64,000 nucleotides of DNA from Neoarius graeffei (taxonomy: Eukaryota; Chordata; Actinopteri; Siluriformes; Ariidae): positions 48,024,890-48,088,889 of the forward strand of contig NC_083571.1 in assembly GCF_027579695.1 (NCBI RefSeq), given 5' to 3'. The translations under genes were made by a program, and so were the position numbers. Below the pieces are notes generated by a model. The model was not told where the DNA came from and ran no database searches. It worked only from the letters and a program-made list of their open reading frames with translations. Every line of letters starts with the position of its first letter. Within the stretch, counting starts at the first letter, position 1. Positions 1 to 13,800 of this stretch are shown here, one piece after another.

Positions 1-290
1 ACACTCACTCAGTGCTGTTAAAAGAAAAGGCGATGTAACACAGTGGTAAATATGCCCCTGTCCCAACTTTTTTGGAATGTGTTGCACAGGCATCAAATTC
101 AGAATGAGTGTATATTTACAAAAAAACAATAAAGTTTGTCAGTTTGAACATTAAATATCTTGCCTTAGTATTGTATTCAAATGAATATAGGTCAAAAAAG
201 ATTTGCAAATCATTGCATTCTGTTTTTATTTGCATTTTACACAGCGTACCATTTTTTATTATTTTTTTTTTTGGGGGGGGAACAGGGTTG
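1..290. mobile_element. Right end of a Tc1/mariner-type element, cut by the window edge
   Basis: The sequence runs into a terminus ending ACAGGGTTG followed by TA at 291-292. Its inner part (CCCAACTTTTTTGGAATGTG at 70-89, and the stretch with AAAACAGAATGCAATG on the other strand near 205-225) is the familiar end of a very common fish mariner-like repeat. No transposase lies in the visible part. Confidence 0.6.
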
Positions 291-433
291 TATTTAAAAA
301 GGATTTTTCCATGACTAATAGCGAGAGATGAATATTGCTAACATGGAATGTTGCTTCTATTGGATTTCATCAGTTTTTTCCTATGTTTGAGCTGGAATTT
401 TTCCCATAAAAGCTCATTTATATCATCATACAG

Positions 434-528
434 GGAAAGAACTGCGAGACTGCTCTCAACGCCTGCATCAGTAACCCATGTGCTAATGGTGGAGCATGCC
501 AAGTGACCGAAGGAGAAGATAGTTACAT
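434..528 (+). CDS. slit1: slit1 exon a: EGF repeat, first half
   Basis: Acceptor CAG at 431-433, donor GT at 529. Reads in phase 0 from GGA and includes [13 protein letters not shown], a typical EGF segment with three of six cysteines. It leaves two bases (AT) that join the first base of the next exon. This is the first slit1 exon in the window; the preceding exon lies upstream. Confidence 0.88.
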
Positions 529-2874
529 GTATGTTTGTTTGTGTTATATACATAAAAAATGAAAGACAACAGGGTGGTGTGACGCATTATGATCCAGATA
601 TTGATTTTTTTCCCCCAATAACAGCACATCAAATACACAAGTGCTTTATTTCCTTATACCATAGTAATTTATATCACAGTATTTATTATTATTATCATTA
701 ATGGTGGGCGGCATGGTGGTGTAGTGGTTAGCGCTGTCACCTCACAGCAAGAAGGTCCGGGTTCAAGCCCAGCGACCGGCGAGGGCCTTTCTGTGCGGAG
801 TTTGCATGTTCTCCCCGTGTCCGCGTGGGTTTCCTCCGGGTGCTCCGGTTTCCCCCACAGTCCAAAGACATGCAGGTTAGGTTAACTGGTGACTCTAAAT
901 TGACCGTAGGTGTGAATGTGAGTGTGAATGGTTGTCTGTGTCTATGTGTCAGCCCTGTGATGACCTGGCGACTTGTCCAGGGTGTACCCCGCCCTTCGCC
1001 CGTAGTCAGCTGGGATAGGCTCCAGCTTGCCTGTGACCCTGTAGAACAGGATAAAGCGGCTAGAGATAATGAAATGAGACTTTTTATCCACTTATAGTTG
1101 CATTTAATGTTGTGGAAAATCCAGGAAACAAGTTAGTTCCTGTTGTTACTTACATTGTAGCAGCAAAGTTAATACGTTAATAATAAAAAATCGGTGAAAT
1201 TTAGTCCCCTCTGAAATTTGGTCATTGTGATGTATGTTTATTTCTACAATATCTAAAAAAAACAAAAAAAAGCAGGCCATTCTGTGGCTGGGAAGTTATT
1301 TAATTTGAGGGGATTCCCGAGCAAATAATGTGCATGAAATCGCTCGCTTCGCACAGTCAAACAGACAGAGGAAGTCCATGTGCACATGCGCAGGTTTACC
1401 TTCTTCTTCTTCTTTTGGGTTTTACACTAGCTGGTGTCCACAGTGTTGCATTACTGCCCTCTACAGGTTTACCTTGATGGTGCACTGACAGTTACATCAT
1501 TCTGTCCCTAAACGAACAGCTGATCACACCGAGGTGCTCGCTGACCGCCGATATTCATTAGTTTGGTCCTACATTTCCCTTCCTTCACAACATAACGTCT
1601 TTTCTTCTCGCTTTCTGTTACTGTAGTCAGTCTTTCACATTTCATTCGCATCCTCCATTTTTCTCTCCTGTTTCAAATTTGGATTTCACAATGCCTTGCG
1701 CGAACGGGGAAAGCCCACCACGTGATGCATGATGTAGTATCTTGAATTGGGTCATGGTGAAGTAGGAAAAAATAGCAGAGAATTTAGGGCCACGTGGCTC
1801 TAAATTCATTAATTGTTCTATTTTAAAACAAAAAACTAATAAAATTGGAAGTCTGTGATTCAAATTAAGTAGCTCTTGGTCCATTAAACAAAAATAATTG
1901 GGTGTCAGGGAAAATTCTTTTTATGACCTACACTTGAAAAATCTGAAAGGCAGACTACCTTTAATTAGTGTTTCATCCCTCAGTTGTTCATGTCCCCTGG
2001 GATTCGAGGGCCAAAGATGTGAAATCAACATTGATGACTGTGAGGACAACGACTGCGAGAATGGAGCAACCTGCAAAGATGGTGTGAACAACTACACGTG
2101 CTTGTGTGCACCTTATTACACAGGTACCCAGTTTTCATTCCCAACTTTTCTGGTCTACAGTAACAGGATGAAGATCAAATTTTTATTTTATGGAGTTGTG
2201 TTGCACCATTCAATTTTAAAACTTGCCCAAATAAATCATGCATTAAAACCTTAATCTCTGATTAAAATCTTGACATGAGATTAATTCTGAGTGTCCAACA
2301 TGATGGATTCAAAAGTCTACATTCGTAAATAACAAAAAATATGATTCTTAATATCAGTCTATTACTAATTTTCTTTTAAGTATCAACAGTTTCTTGTGAG
2401 GAACTCTTGAGTTTTCTATAATGTGTTGAACAAATGCTGGTTTAAATAGCAAATATTTAAACAGTATTTTAAAACTTGAATTTAAAATATTTAAATTTCA
2501 AATATTAAAATCAATCACGATCAAAAATTTAAAGTGGGGCAACAGGATTAAAAGTAATCTGAATAAAAAAAAAAACCCTGAAACAATTTTTTTTATGATT
2601 ATTCAAATGATTATTGTTGAACATTATTTAAAGTTAAGTGGAACTTGATTTAATGGATAGATGACATTTAATTGAGGCTTTAAAAATTCTTCGTCCTTAT
2701 CACATGTTTTTATTGACTGCATCTCAAAAGGACAATAAAGAAAAAAAAGTTAAAATGTGTAAACTTGGCAGATGTGGAAATGTTGGCATATGAGTAGAGA
2801 AAGGGTGCAATAAAAAGTATTAGAAACAGACCGTTCAAACAGAATGTGTGTTTGTGTGTGGTCTTTCCATAATG

Positions 2875-2909
<35 letters not shown>

Positions 2910-5661
2910 TGTGTAGGAGAAATGTGTGAAGAACTGGAAGACCTGTGCACTCCTGAACGCAGCCCCTGCAAGCACCAGTCCACCTGTCTCATCACAGCGG
3001 CTGGCCCGAAGTAATAACATTTAGGATCAAATTTACTAAAGTAGACGCTTAGGAATTAAAGTTATATTACATGGCCATGACATGTTTATGGATGTGGGAT
3101 GTTAATTGCTTCATTATAACATGCAGTACATCTGTTTGGAAGCATCTGTTCTCTTTCTCCATTCATGTATTCTGGGTTTTTTTTCTTGTTTTTTTTTTTT
3201 TTAATTTGTCACCAACCTCTTGCAAAAGTATTCATCCCCCTTGGTGTTTGTCCTGTTTTGTCGCATTACAAGCTGGAATTAAAATGGATTTTGGGGGGTT
3301 AGCACCATTTGATTTACACAACATGCCGACCACTTTAAAGATACAAATTGTTGTTTTATTGTCACACAAACAATAATTAAGATTAAAAAAAAAAACCCAG
3401 AAATCTGGAGTGTGCATATGTATTCACCCCCTTCTGTATGAAACCCCGAAATAAGAGCTGGTCCAACCAATTCACTTCATACTGTAAGTCATATAATTAG
3501 TTGATTAAGATCCACCTGTGTGCACTCAGTGTCACAAGCTCTGTCACATGATGTCTGTATAAATCAACCTGTTCTGGAAGGACCCTGACTCTGCTACACT
3601 ACTAAGCAAGCAACATGAAAACCAAGGAGCCTCCAAACAGGTCAGAGACAAAGTTGTGGAGAAGTATAGATCAGAGTTGAGTTACAAAAATATCCCAAAC
3701 TTTGAATATCCCAGGGAGCACCATTAAATCCATTGCAGCAAAATGGAAAGAATATGGCACCACTACAAACCTGACAGGAGAAGGCCGCCCACCAAAACTC
3801 ACAGTCCGGGCAAGGAGGGCATTAATCAGAGATGCAACGAAGACACCAAAGATAACACTGAAGGAGCTGCAAAGATCCACAGGAGATGGGAGTATCTGTC
3901 CATAGGACCACTTTAAGCCGTACACTCCACAGAGCGGGGCTTTATGGAAGAGTGGCCAGAAATAAGTCATTGCTTAAGAAAACACGTTTGGAGTTTGCCC
4001 AACAGTATGTGGCAGACTCCCCAAACACATGGAAGAAGATTCTGTGGTCAAATGAGACTAAAATTGACCTTTCTGGCCATCATGGGAAATGCCATGTGTG
4101 GCGCAAACCCAACATCCTGAGAACACCATTCCTACAGTGAAGCATGGTGGTGGCAGCATCATGCTGTGGGGATGATTTTCATCTGCAGGGACAGGAAAGC
4201 TGGTCAGAACTGAAGGAAAGATGGATGGCACTAAATACAAGGCAATTCTGGAGGAAAACCTGTTTGAGTCAGCCAGAGGTTTGAGACTGGGACCAAGGTT
4301 CACGTTCCAGCAGGACAATGACCCTAAACATACTGCTAAAGCTACACTGGAGTGGTTTAAAGGGAAATATTTAAATGTCTTGGAATGGCCTAATCAAAGC
4401 CCAGACCTCAATCCAATTGAGAATCTGTGGCATAACTTGAAGATTGCTGTACACCAACACAACCCATCTAACTTGAAGGAGTTGGAGCAGTTTTGCCTTG
4501 AGGAATGGGCAAAAATCCCAGTGGCTAGATGTGCTAAGCGAATAGAGATATACCCCAAGAGACTTGCAGCTATAATTGCAGCAAAAGGTGGCTCTACGAA
4601 GTATTGACTTTTTTGGGGGGGGGGATACCTATGCACACTCCAGAGTTTTGTTTTTTCATCTTAAATGCTGTTTGTGTCACAGTAAAAGACAATTTTCACC
4701 TTTAAAGTGGTAGGCATGTTTTGTAAATCAACTGGTGCTAACCCCCCAAAAATCCATTTTAATTCTAGCTTGTAATGTGACAAAACAGGACAAACACAAA
4801 GACACAAAGAGGGGTGAATGCTTTTGCGAGACACCGTACACATGAAATATAATATAAATAATATAAATAGCAAACACCTGTAAAGTATAAAGGACCATAT
4901 TTCAAGTTATGGCATTCATTTTCTCCATTATTATTCATTGCTAACTTATTTTTTCTTGTGATAGGTGTGTGTGTGTGCCTGGATATGTGGGAGATGACTG
5001 TAGTGTGGACTATGATGACTGTCAGGAACACAAATGCCAGAACGATGCAGACTGCCTGGATGAGATCAACGGTTATTCCTGCGTGTGCACCCGAGGCTAC
5101 AGGTCAGTCCCAGTCCGTTTTCGTATTACATAAATCCCTTACATAAACATTAATATGTGCCTACGTTCACTCAGTAGGTGTAGAAATGATTTCTTCAGCT
5201 GTGTGTTCTAGCAAATCATGTTCAAATAATGGAAGTGTATTGTATGTAAGTGTAATGGTTGTATATATTATATAGACACAAGTGTTTTACTGGGAAATGC
5301 ACCACTCGTATTTTTCATCTGAACTACATCCGGGACACAGTGACATATTTTTCACTTGTGAGGAAATCGATGAATTGTTTTGATAAATTTGGGTACTTTT
5401 TGTTTGTGAATGTGTCTATATAATAAAAAGAAAATCATACATTGGCTTGAAGATATGAAATTTATCTTCTCATGTTGAAAAACTCACATTTTTCATATGA
5501 AATACATCACGGATCTGAGTGACGTATTTAAATACTAATATTGGCTGGTGTTGAGTGATATATCAGATATATTCCATTCAGCTAGCATGATACTGAACGA
5601 GTCAAAGACGAGTAGCTGAATGGAATATATCTGATAGACCACAAAAAAAAGCCAGCCAATA

Positions 5662-5697
<36 letters not shown>

Positions 5698-7806
5698 CAT
5701 ACACATTCCTTTCGGATGTTCAGCGCATCTTTCTCTTTCAAAATTCTCTCAAAATCTTCCATATTTAATGAAGCAAACCTGGCAGCCGTGTTTGTTTACA
5801 AATTGTCACAGTCGCTCACTAACGCGGAAGTTTTACATCTCTGACGTGTGATGTCATGTCGTTTTGACAACCATGCATTATTGTAAACCCTATTCAACAC
5901 TTATTCTCCATTGGGTAGAGTGATGTAATACATGTAGGATAAGCGATATGCTAACAATATTGCATGCTATCAAACCAAATGAATGAAACCCGCTAGAAGG
6001 GAATAGAATCCATGTTTTTATTCCATCAAAAAAGTGTCCTGTATGTATACTAATTCCTGATATTTCACTCCGATGATGCCACTCCCAGTGTTTTTCTGCT
6101 GACTAGATGCACGTTGTTAAAATGGCAAACCAGTTCAAAATTAAATTCTTTTGATTAACTTGTGTATTTTTTGTGGATGCATCCATATAATATAAAGAAC
6201 ATTAAACGGTGGCATGAAGATATGAAGTTTAGCTTCTCATGTTGAAAAATATTTCACTTGTTCGCTTCGCTCATCATGATATATACATTCACAACTTGAA
6301 GATAAACTTCATATCTTCATGCCACTGTGTAATATCCTCAATATATGTTGTGATCATGCCTGCTGCATTGAACATACTACACTAAAAGTTAAGAGCATGT
6401 CCATTAAAAATATTCTAGCAGCTTCTTCTAAACAAATGTTTAAATACACAGCTGCTGTATTGTTATATGTGAATAAATGTCATCCTTTCCAAAAATATAA
6501 ACTAGGGGTGGAGCAATGCTCGTACTGGTATCGGTCTGATATCATGCTTGTATTCACTTTCTTAAAAAATGCTCAAAGAGAGGGCAGATTGAACAGACGC
6601 CACAAAATGATCCCAATCTGGACATACTTCACAATTAATAATGGCAATCAGAGCAAAGCAAATGGCATACTATACTCTGTGAAAAGATCAAGAAGTAGAA
6701 CTACAGCTTCTTATTAAAAAGTAGCACAAGGCGCTATGAATTGCACACGCACAAAGGTATTCATGGGTGTAGCTCAGTGAAGCAGAGTGCACAGAGAAAG
6801 TGTCAGGCATAAAAGTATGTCTTGCGATCACTCAGACTAAGACGCCCTCACTTCCAGGGTCGACACTTTGTTCACAACTTAAGGTGGAGTTCACACAAAT
6901 GCAAGAAAACTTAGCACAAGGAGTTTGTTGTTCGCAGCACATGGCAGCAAACAGTGCAGGCAAGAAAAAATGTCTACTGATAAAGCTAGGTGAGTGAAAA
7001 TTGCAGCCAATAAGCAGTTATAGGCCAAGGCTGGACAAAATATCATGATTTGTTAGTGACAAGCAAGCAATTAATTATTTGCTGATGCCGAAAGCAGAGG
7101 CGTATAATTGCTTACGAGACACCAGGGGTGGACAAAGTACCCAACTTCATTACCTAAGTCAAAGTACAGATCCCACTGGTCAAATGTTACTCCAATACAA
7201 GTGAAAGTTGTCCAATCAAATTTTTACCTAAGTTAAATACTGAAGTACTTGCTTTTAAAAATACTTAAGTATTAAAAGTACATTTTCTGTCAACACATCA
7301 TTGTATTATTGCCACAATGCTGACAAAACCTAATGCCTCTGAAGTAACCGACTGGATTTACTGAACAGCTTGTAGAACCTGTCGAATAAACGCCTGGTAG
7401 AACGTTACAAAATGAAACACGACTGAACTGAAGAAGAGGCATTGTTATTTTAATTTTTTTTTTTTTTTTATTGTAACACTCCTCCCCACCCCCACAAAGC
7501 AGCATGGTAGGGTTCTGACCCAGCTCTGGCACTGTGTGCACACATGTATGTGTATGTTCATCAGGAAGACCGTGGAATAACTGTAAATGCAGCTTGCTCA
7601 GAAAATAAAAATTACAATCCAACCTGATTAAAACCCAGATCCACACCTCGAGCTTAATAACTGCCCAACAGCAACACTGCTTTAAGCAAGACAAAAAAAA
7701 ATGCAAGACCATCATCTGACATCAAAACAAAAAATTCCAACAATTTGTTGTGACTGACTAGTACAATACTGTCCATCTCACAGGTCTCGTGTGTGTGTGT
7801 GTGTGT

Positions 7807-7847
<41 letters not shown>

Positions 7848-10800
7848 TGTGTGTGTGTGTGTGCGTGTGCACATGTACAGTGCTCAGTGTAAATGAGTCC
7901 ACCCCCTTTGAAAAGTAACATTTTAAACAATATCTCAATGAACACAAACAATTTCCAAAATGTTGACAAGACTAAGTTTAATATAACATCTGTTTAACTT
8001 ATAACATGAAAGTAAGGTTAATAATATATGGTAACTTGGATTACACATTTTTCAGTTTTACTCAAATTAGGGTGGTGCAAAAATGAGTACACCCCACAAC
8101 AAAAACTACTACATCTAGTACTTTGTATGGGCTCCATGATTTTTAATGACAGTACCAAGTCTTCTAGGCATGGAATGAACAAGTTGGCAACATTTTAAAA
8201 CATCAATCTTTTTCCATTCTTCAACAATGACCTCTTTTATTGACTGGATGCTGGATGGAGAGTGATGCTCAACTTGTCTCTTCAGAATTCCCCAAAGAAA
8301 AAATTTCTTTCTACCACAAAGGTGAAGGCTACAAGAAGATCAGCAAAGCTTTACTTATCAGTCAGAATACTGTAGCAAAAGTGGTACAAAAATTTAAGTA
8401 AGATGGAACTGCAGCCATCTCACAGAGACGTCCAGGTCGTCCACGGAAGTTAACACCTCGACAGGAGCGTCTTCTGATGAGAAGGGTTGAAGAAAATCAG
8501 CATGCAAGTTCACTGCAGTTATCTAAAGAAGTAGAAAGCCAAACTGGGGTGACTATTTCCCGTGACACAATACGACGTACACTGCAGAGGAATGGCATGC
8601 ATGGATTCCATCCACAAAAGAAGCCTCTCCTAAAGCCCAGGCACAAAAAAGCCCACCTAGAGTTTGCCAGGGCCCATGCTGACAAAGATGAAGACTACTG
8701 GGACTCTATACTCTGGAGTGATGAGACCAAGATAAATGTTTTTGGAACTGATGGCTTCAAAACCGTATGGCGTCGCAAAGGTGAGGAATACAAAGAAAAA
8801 TGCATGGTGCCTACAGTGAAACATGGGGGTGGCAGTGTCCTTATGTGGGGCTGCATGAGTGCTGCTGGTGTCAGGGAGCTGAATTTGATCGATGGCATCA
8901 TAAATTCACAGATGTATTGCTCTATACTGAAAGAGAAGATGCTACCATCACTCCGTGCCCTTGGTCGTCGTGCACTTTTCCAACATGACTAAACACACAT
9001 CTAAGGCCACTGTTGGATTTCTGAAGAAGAACAGGCTGAAAGTGATTCAGTGGCCAAGTATGTCTCCTGATCTGAACCCAATCGAACACCTATGGGGAAT
9101 TCTGAAGAGACAAGTTGAGCATCACTCTCCATCCAGCATCCAGTCACTAAAAGAGGTCATTGTTGAAGAATGGAAAAAGATTGATGTTGTAAAATGTCGC
9201 CAACTTGTTCATTCCACGCCTAGAAGACTTGGTGCTGTCATTAAAAATCATGGAGGCCATACAAAGTACTAGATGTAGTAGTTTTTGTTGTGGGGTGTAC
9301 TCATTTTTGCACCACCCTAATTTGAGTAAAACTGAAAAATGTGTAATCTAAGTAATATTATTAACCTTACTTTCATGTTATAAGTTAAACAGATGTTATA
9401 TTAAACTTTGTCTTATCAACATTTTGGAAATTGTTTGTGTTCATTGAGATATTGTTTAAAATGTTACTTTTCAAAGGGGGTGGACTCATTTACGCTGAGC
9501 ACTGTGTATATATATATTCATGCACATATGAATCTGCCTGTGGAATTATGATGGTTTAAGGTTAAGCTAGCTAGTCAGTGAAACGCCATCCGACATGCAA
9601 GCAAACTCTTTTCAAACTCAAATCATACTGGGTAGCTAATGTTACTAGAAAAGAAAGATTTCTCCATTTTGTTTATGTAACAAGCGTTCTAGGTGGGTGG
9701 AGCACAGAAGCACGGCAGGCCAGTACTGAGTATTCAATCACTCTTTTATTGACAGCTTTTCAGCTTCTACACGTTTATTCATATATAACTATATACACAC
9801 ACCCACACACACACACACACGCGCCACACACACATGTGTTCTGGTCGGGAGAGAGCCTGCTCTCCTCTCACTCTCCTCCTTAAATAGGGCGCGGTCACTG
9901 GGGAAGACACACAAACACATTAATCAACCTCAGGTGCAGTGATTCTGCCACTTACCTTCCCTGACTCCACCCTCTGGTCACAGACCGACGCTTGACCATG
10001 CCCCCACTGCCACATACCCCCACCGCCCGACTCAGGCTGGGCAGCCGTCCGGCCTGCAGCCGACTCCCCCTCCCTTTGACGGGAGAGGAAGTCCGCCACG
10101 ACCATCTGCGCCACCGGCCTGTGGACCACCTTGAAGTTAAAGGGTTGGAGTGCCAGATACCAACGGGTGATCCGTGCGTTGGCATCCTTCATGCGGTGGA
10201 GCCACTGGAGGGGCACGTGGTCCGAACAGAGGGTGAAAGGGCATCCCAGCAGGTAGTAACGGAGGGCGAGGACCGCCCACTTGATGGCCAGGCACTCCTT
10301 CTCAATGGTGCTGTAGCGCCCCTCACGCACTGACAGCTTACGACTTATGTACAGCACTGGGCAATCCTCCCCCTCCACCTCCTGGGACAAAACAGCCCCC
10401 AGCCCTCTGTCCAACGCGTCCATCTGCAATATAAAAGGGAGAGAAAAGTCAGTGGAGTATAACAGTGGCCCCCCCACACAGTGCAGCCTTTACCTCAGAA
10501 AAAGCCCGCTGGCATTGCTCCATCCACTGGACCGGATCTGGTGCCCCCTTTTTAGTGAGATCAGTCAGCGGGCTGGTGACGTCCGAATAATTAGGTATAA
10601 ACCTACGATAATAGCCAGCCAGCCCCAGGAACTGTCTCACCCCCTTTTTGGTCTTGGGCCTCGGGCAGGCCACAATCGCTGCAGTCTTGTTAATTTAGGG
10701 ACGCACCTGCCCATTGCCCAAGTGGAAGCCCAGATACCGTACTTCCACCCGCCCAATCGCACACTTCTTCGGGTTGGCTGTGAGACCCGCCCGCCTCAGC

Positions 10801-13800
10801 AACCTAAGGACGGCCCTCAGGTGTTGTAGGTGCCGTGGCCAGTCATTACTATAAATAATGATGTCGTCAAGGTACGCAGCAGCATAGGTGGTGTGGGGGC
10901 GGAGGACCCTATCCATCAGCCGCTGAAACGTAGCGGGTGCCCCAAACAGCCCAAAAGGAAGTGTGACAAACTGGTGTAAGCCGAACGGTGTGGAAAAGGC
11001 CGTTTTTTCTCGGGATAATGGAGTCAAGGGGATCTGCCAATAACCCTTTGTCAAATCCAGTGTTGAGTAAAAGCGAGCCGTGCCTAGTCGATCGAGCAAC
11101 TCATCAATACAAGGCATTGGGTATGCGTCGAATTTAGATACCGCGTTGACTTTTCTATAGTCTACACAGAACCGGACTGACCCGTCAGCCTTGGGTACCA
11201 AGACCACCGGACTGCTCCAGTCACTGTGGGACTCCTCGACAATGCCCATTTCGAGCATGGTCTCGAGTTCTTCCCGAACCACCTTTTTCTTGTGTTTGGG
11301 CAGTCTGTAAGGGCGGCTACGCACTACCACCCCCGGGGGCATCTCAATGTGGTGTTCTATGAGGTGGGTGTGGCCGGGCAGAGGCGAGAACAAGTCAGAA
11401 AATTCTGTTTGCAACCGGGCGACCTCCACGAGCTGAGTCGGTGAGAGGTGGGCTCCACAGGGGACCGGAGCTGTGGGTGATGCCAATTTTCACTTTTGAA
11501 CCTCTGGCCCCAGCTCCGCCTTCTCAGGAACCACCGACACCAGCACCACGGGGACCTCCTCACTCCAACGTTTTAACAGATTGAGGTGGTATACCTGTAA
11601 TGCCCCACCCCTGTCCATTCACCTCACCTCATAGTTGACATCCCCGACTCGCCGTGTGACCTCAAAGGGTCCTTGCCACCTGGCGATTAATTTAGAGCTC
11701 GATGTGGGCAACAGTACGAGTACTTTATCTCCTGGTGTGAACTCCCTGAGGCGCGTACCCTTGTTGTACAGGCGGGTTTGTCGTTCTTGGGCCTGCCGCA
11801 AATTCTCCTGGGTTAGGTGGGCGAGTGTGTGGAGTTTTGCACGCAGGTCAATAACGTATTGGATTTCAATTTTACTTTGTGAAGGTCTCTCCTCCCAATT
11901 TTCCCACAGCACATCTAGAATGCCACACGGCTTACGCCCATATAACAATTCAAACATGGAGAACCCCGTGGAGGCTTGTGGGACCTCTCGCACTGAAAAC
12001 AACAAGGGTTCGAGCCACTTATCCAAATTACGTGCGTCCTCCCTTACGAATTTTTTAATTATATTTTTGAGGGTGCAATTGAACCGTTCAACTAAACAGT
12101 CCGTTTGTGGGTGATAAACGCTGGTGCGGATCAGCTTAATCCCCAACAACTTATACAGTTCCTTTAGTGTACGTGACATAAACGCGGTGCCTTGGTCAGT
12201 CAGAATCTCTTTTGGGATTCCAACTCGGGAGATAACACAGAAGAGTGCCTCCCCAATACTGCATGCTGAGATATTGCGAAGATGCACTGCTTCTGGGTAT
12301 TGTGTTGCATAGTCCACTAGAACTAATATAAAGCGGTACCCTTGTGTTGACCGATCTAATGGCCCAACGAGATCCATCCCAATTCTTTTGAACGGGGTCT
12401 CGATTAATGGTAGAGGACGCAAAGGCGCTTTTGGAATGGCTGCTGGATTTACTAACTGGCATTCGCGGCACGCCGTACACCACCTACGGACATCGCCGCG
12501 AATCCCTGGCCAATAGAACTGGGCCATTATTCGGGCTAGTGTTTTGTCCTGCCCTAAGTGTCCAGCCATGGGATTAAAGTGAGCCGCCTGGAATACCAAT
12601 TCCCGGCGGCTCTTTGGAATCAAAAGCTGCGTGATTTGCTCTTTAGTTTGAGTGTCCTGCATCACTCGGTATAATCTATCCTTCATAATCGCAAAGTAGG
12701 GGAAGGACGGGGTGGCGTTTGGCTGGAGCATTTGACCATTGATTACTCTCACTTGGTCAAATGCATGCCACAGAGTCTCGTCTCGCGACTGCTCTAATGG
12801 GAAATCCGCAAGGGATTCCCCAAGAGAGAGGAGGGGCCGACGGCTCCTCACTCTGACGCGGAGCTGACGTAGACGGCTCTGTGACAGCTGCTCCTGCCAA
12901 CGCGACACCGGGACCTCCCCTTATTAAACTATGGCAGGACCCACTCTTCACTAGATGACTCATTAAATCCCAAAGTCCCAGCCAATCAGTCCCCAAAATT
13001 ATAGAGTGGGTGAGGCGAGGATTAACCGCCGCCTTTACTATAAATTTCTCCCCTCGAAACAGAATGTGAACTGACACTAAAGGGTAGCTGTGAACATCCC
13101 CATGCACACACAACACCTTCACCAATTGTGCTCCCCCCACTGCCTCGTCTTGCACCAGGCTTTGGTGGATTGAGGTCTGATTACAGCCGGAATCCACCAA
13201 AGCCTGATACGTATCCCCTTGGATACTCACCGGTATGTGATACGCTCTGGCCCGATCGAGGGCGGTTCCTGGCGTGTCGGGGATCTGGACCACCATGCCC
13301 ACCTCCATCGCCGAGCACTGATGCTGGAGGTGCCCTGGCTCCCCGCAGCGCCAGGACACCGGCCCGGGCTCTCTCTCTGCACCGGTGTTCCGGATATCAC
13401 TCACCTGAGGGGGAGAAGACACAGACATGGAAGTAGGAGAAGATAGGACACCGCGGGTGCGGCGGGCCAGCTGGGGTGGAGCCTACCCCCGCCTCCGCGG
13501 TGGGGGAATGGGGCAAGAGAGAGGAACAGAAGGAGAGAGAGAGAGGGGAGGGGAGAAGGGGAGACACGCTGTCCTGCCATTGGAACGGCTGCCATATGGT
13601 CCTCTGCCAGCTCAATGGCCTGATCCAGCGACGCCAGGCAATGGCACTGGACCCACTCCGCAGTTCCCTCTGGAAGTCGAGCGACGAATTGCTCCAGTGC
13701 CACCAGATCGATGATCTCCTCAGCGTCACGGTTGTCGGCCCTCAGCCACCGGTGGCAGGCGTCCCGGAGTTGCTAGCCAAACACGAACGGCCGGCCAACC

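Larger units (their letters stand above)
5103..7114. other. slit1 large intron, proximal part with foldback repeats
   Basis: No coding frame supported. Contains an almost perfect hairpin at 5537-5665 and a second foldback at 6209-6329, plus related motifs near 5440-5480 (GAAGATATGAAATTTATCTT). An (ATT)n run lies at about 5663-5695. Consistent with old non-autonomous DNA elements. Confidence 0.5.

Noticed and set aside
706..1078. tRNA genes in the SINE heads (A and B boxes)
   Set aside because: The tRNA-like heads are fused to SINE bodies, cannot fold as complete cloverleaf tRNAs, and recur with target duplications.
825..1097. Recurrent '[21 protein letters not shown]'-type peptide seen at many places
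   Set aside because: It is the translation of the SINE core and recurs only because the SINE does.
3071..3470. Short open frames on both strands at 3071-3470
   Set aside because: They fall in the non-coding terminal repeat of a Tc1 element.
6319..6717. 132-residue open frame in the large intron
   Set aside because: No domain, AT-rich composition, overlaps foldback repeats; no splice or start context.
10347..10829. 160-residue plus-strand open frame over the LTR element
   Set aside because: It is the antisense shadow of the RT/RNase H coding strand, with no known domain.
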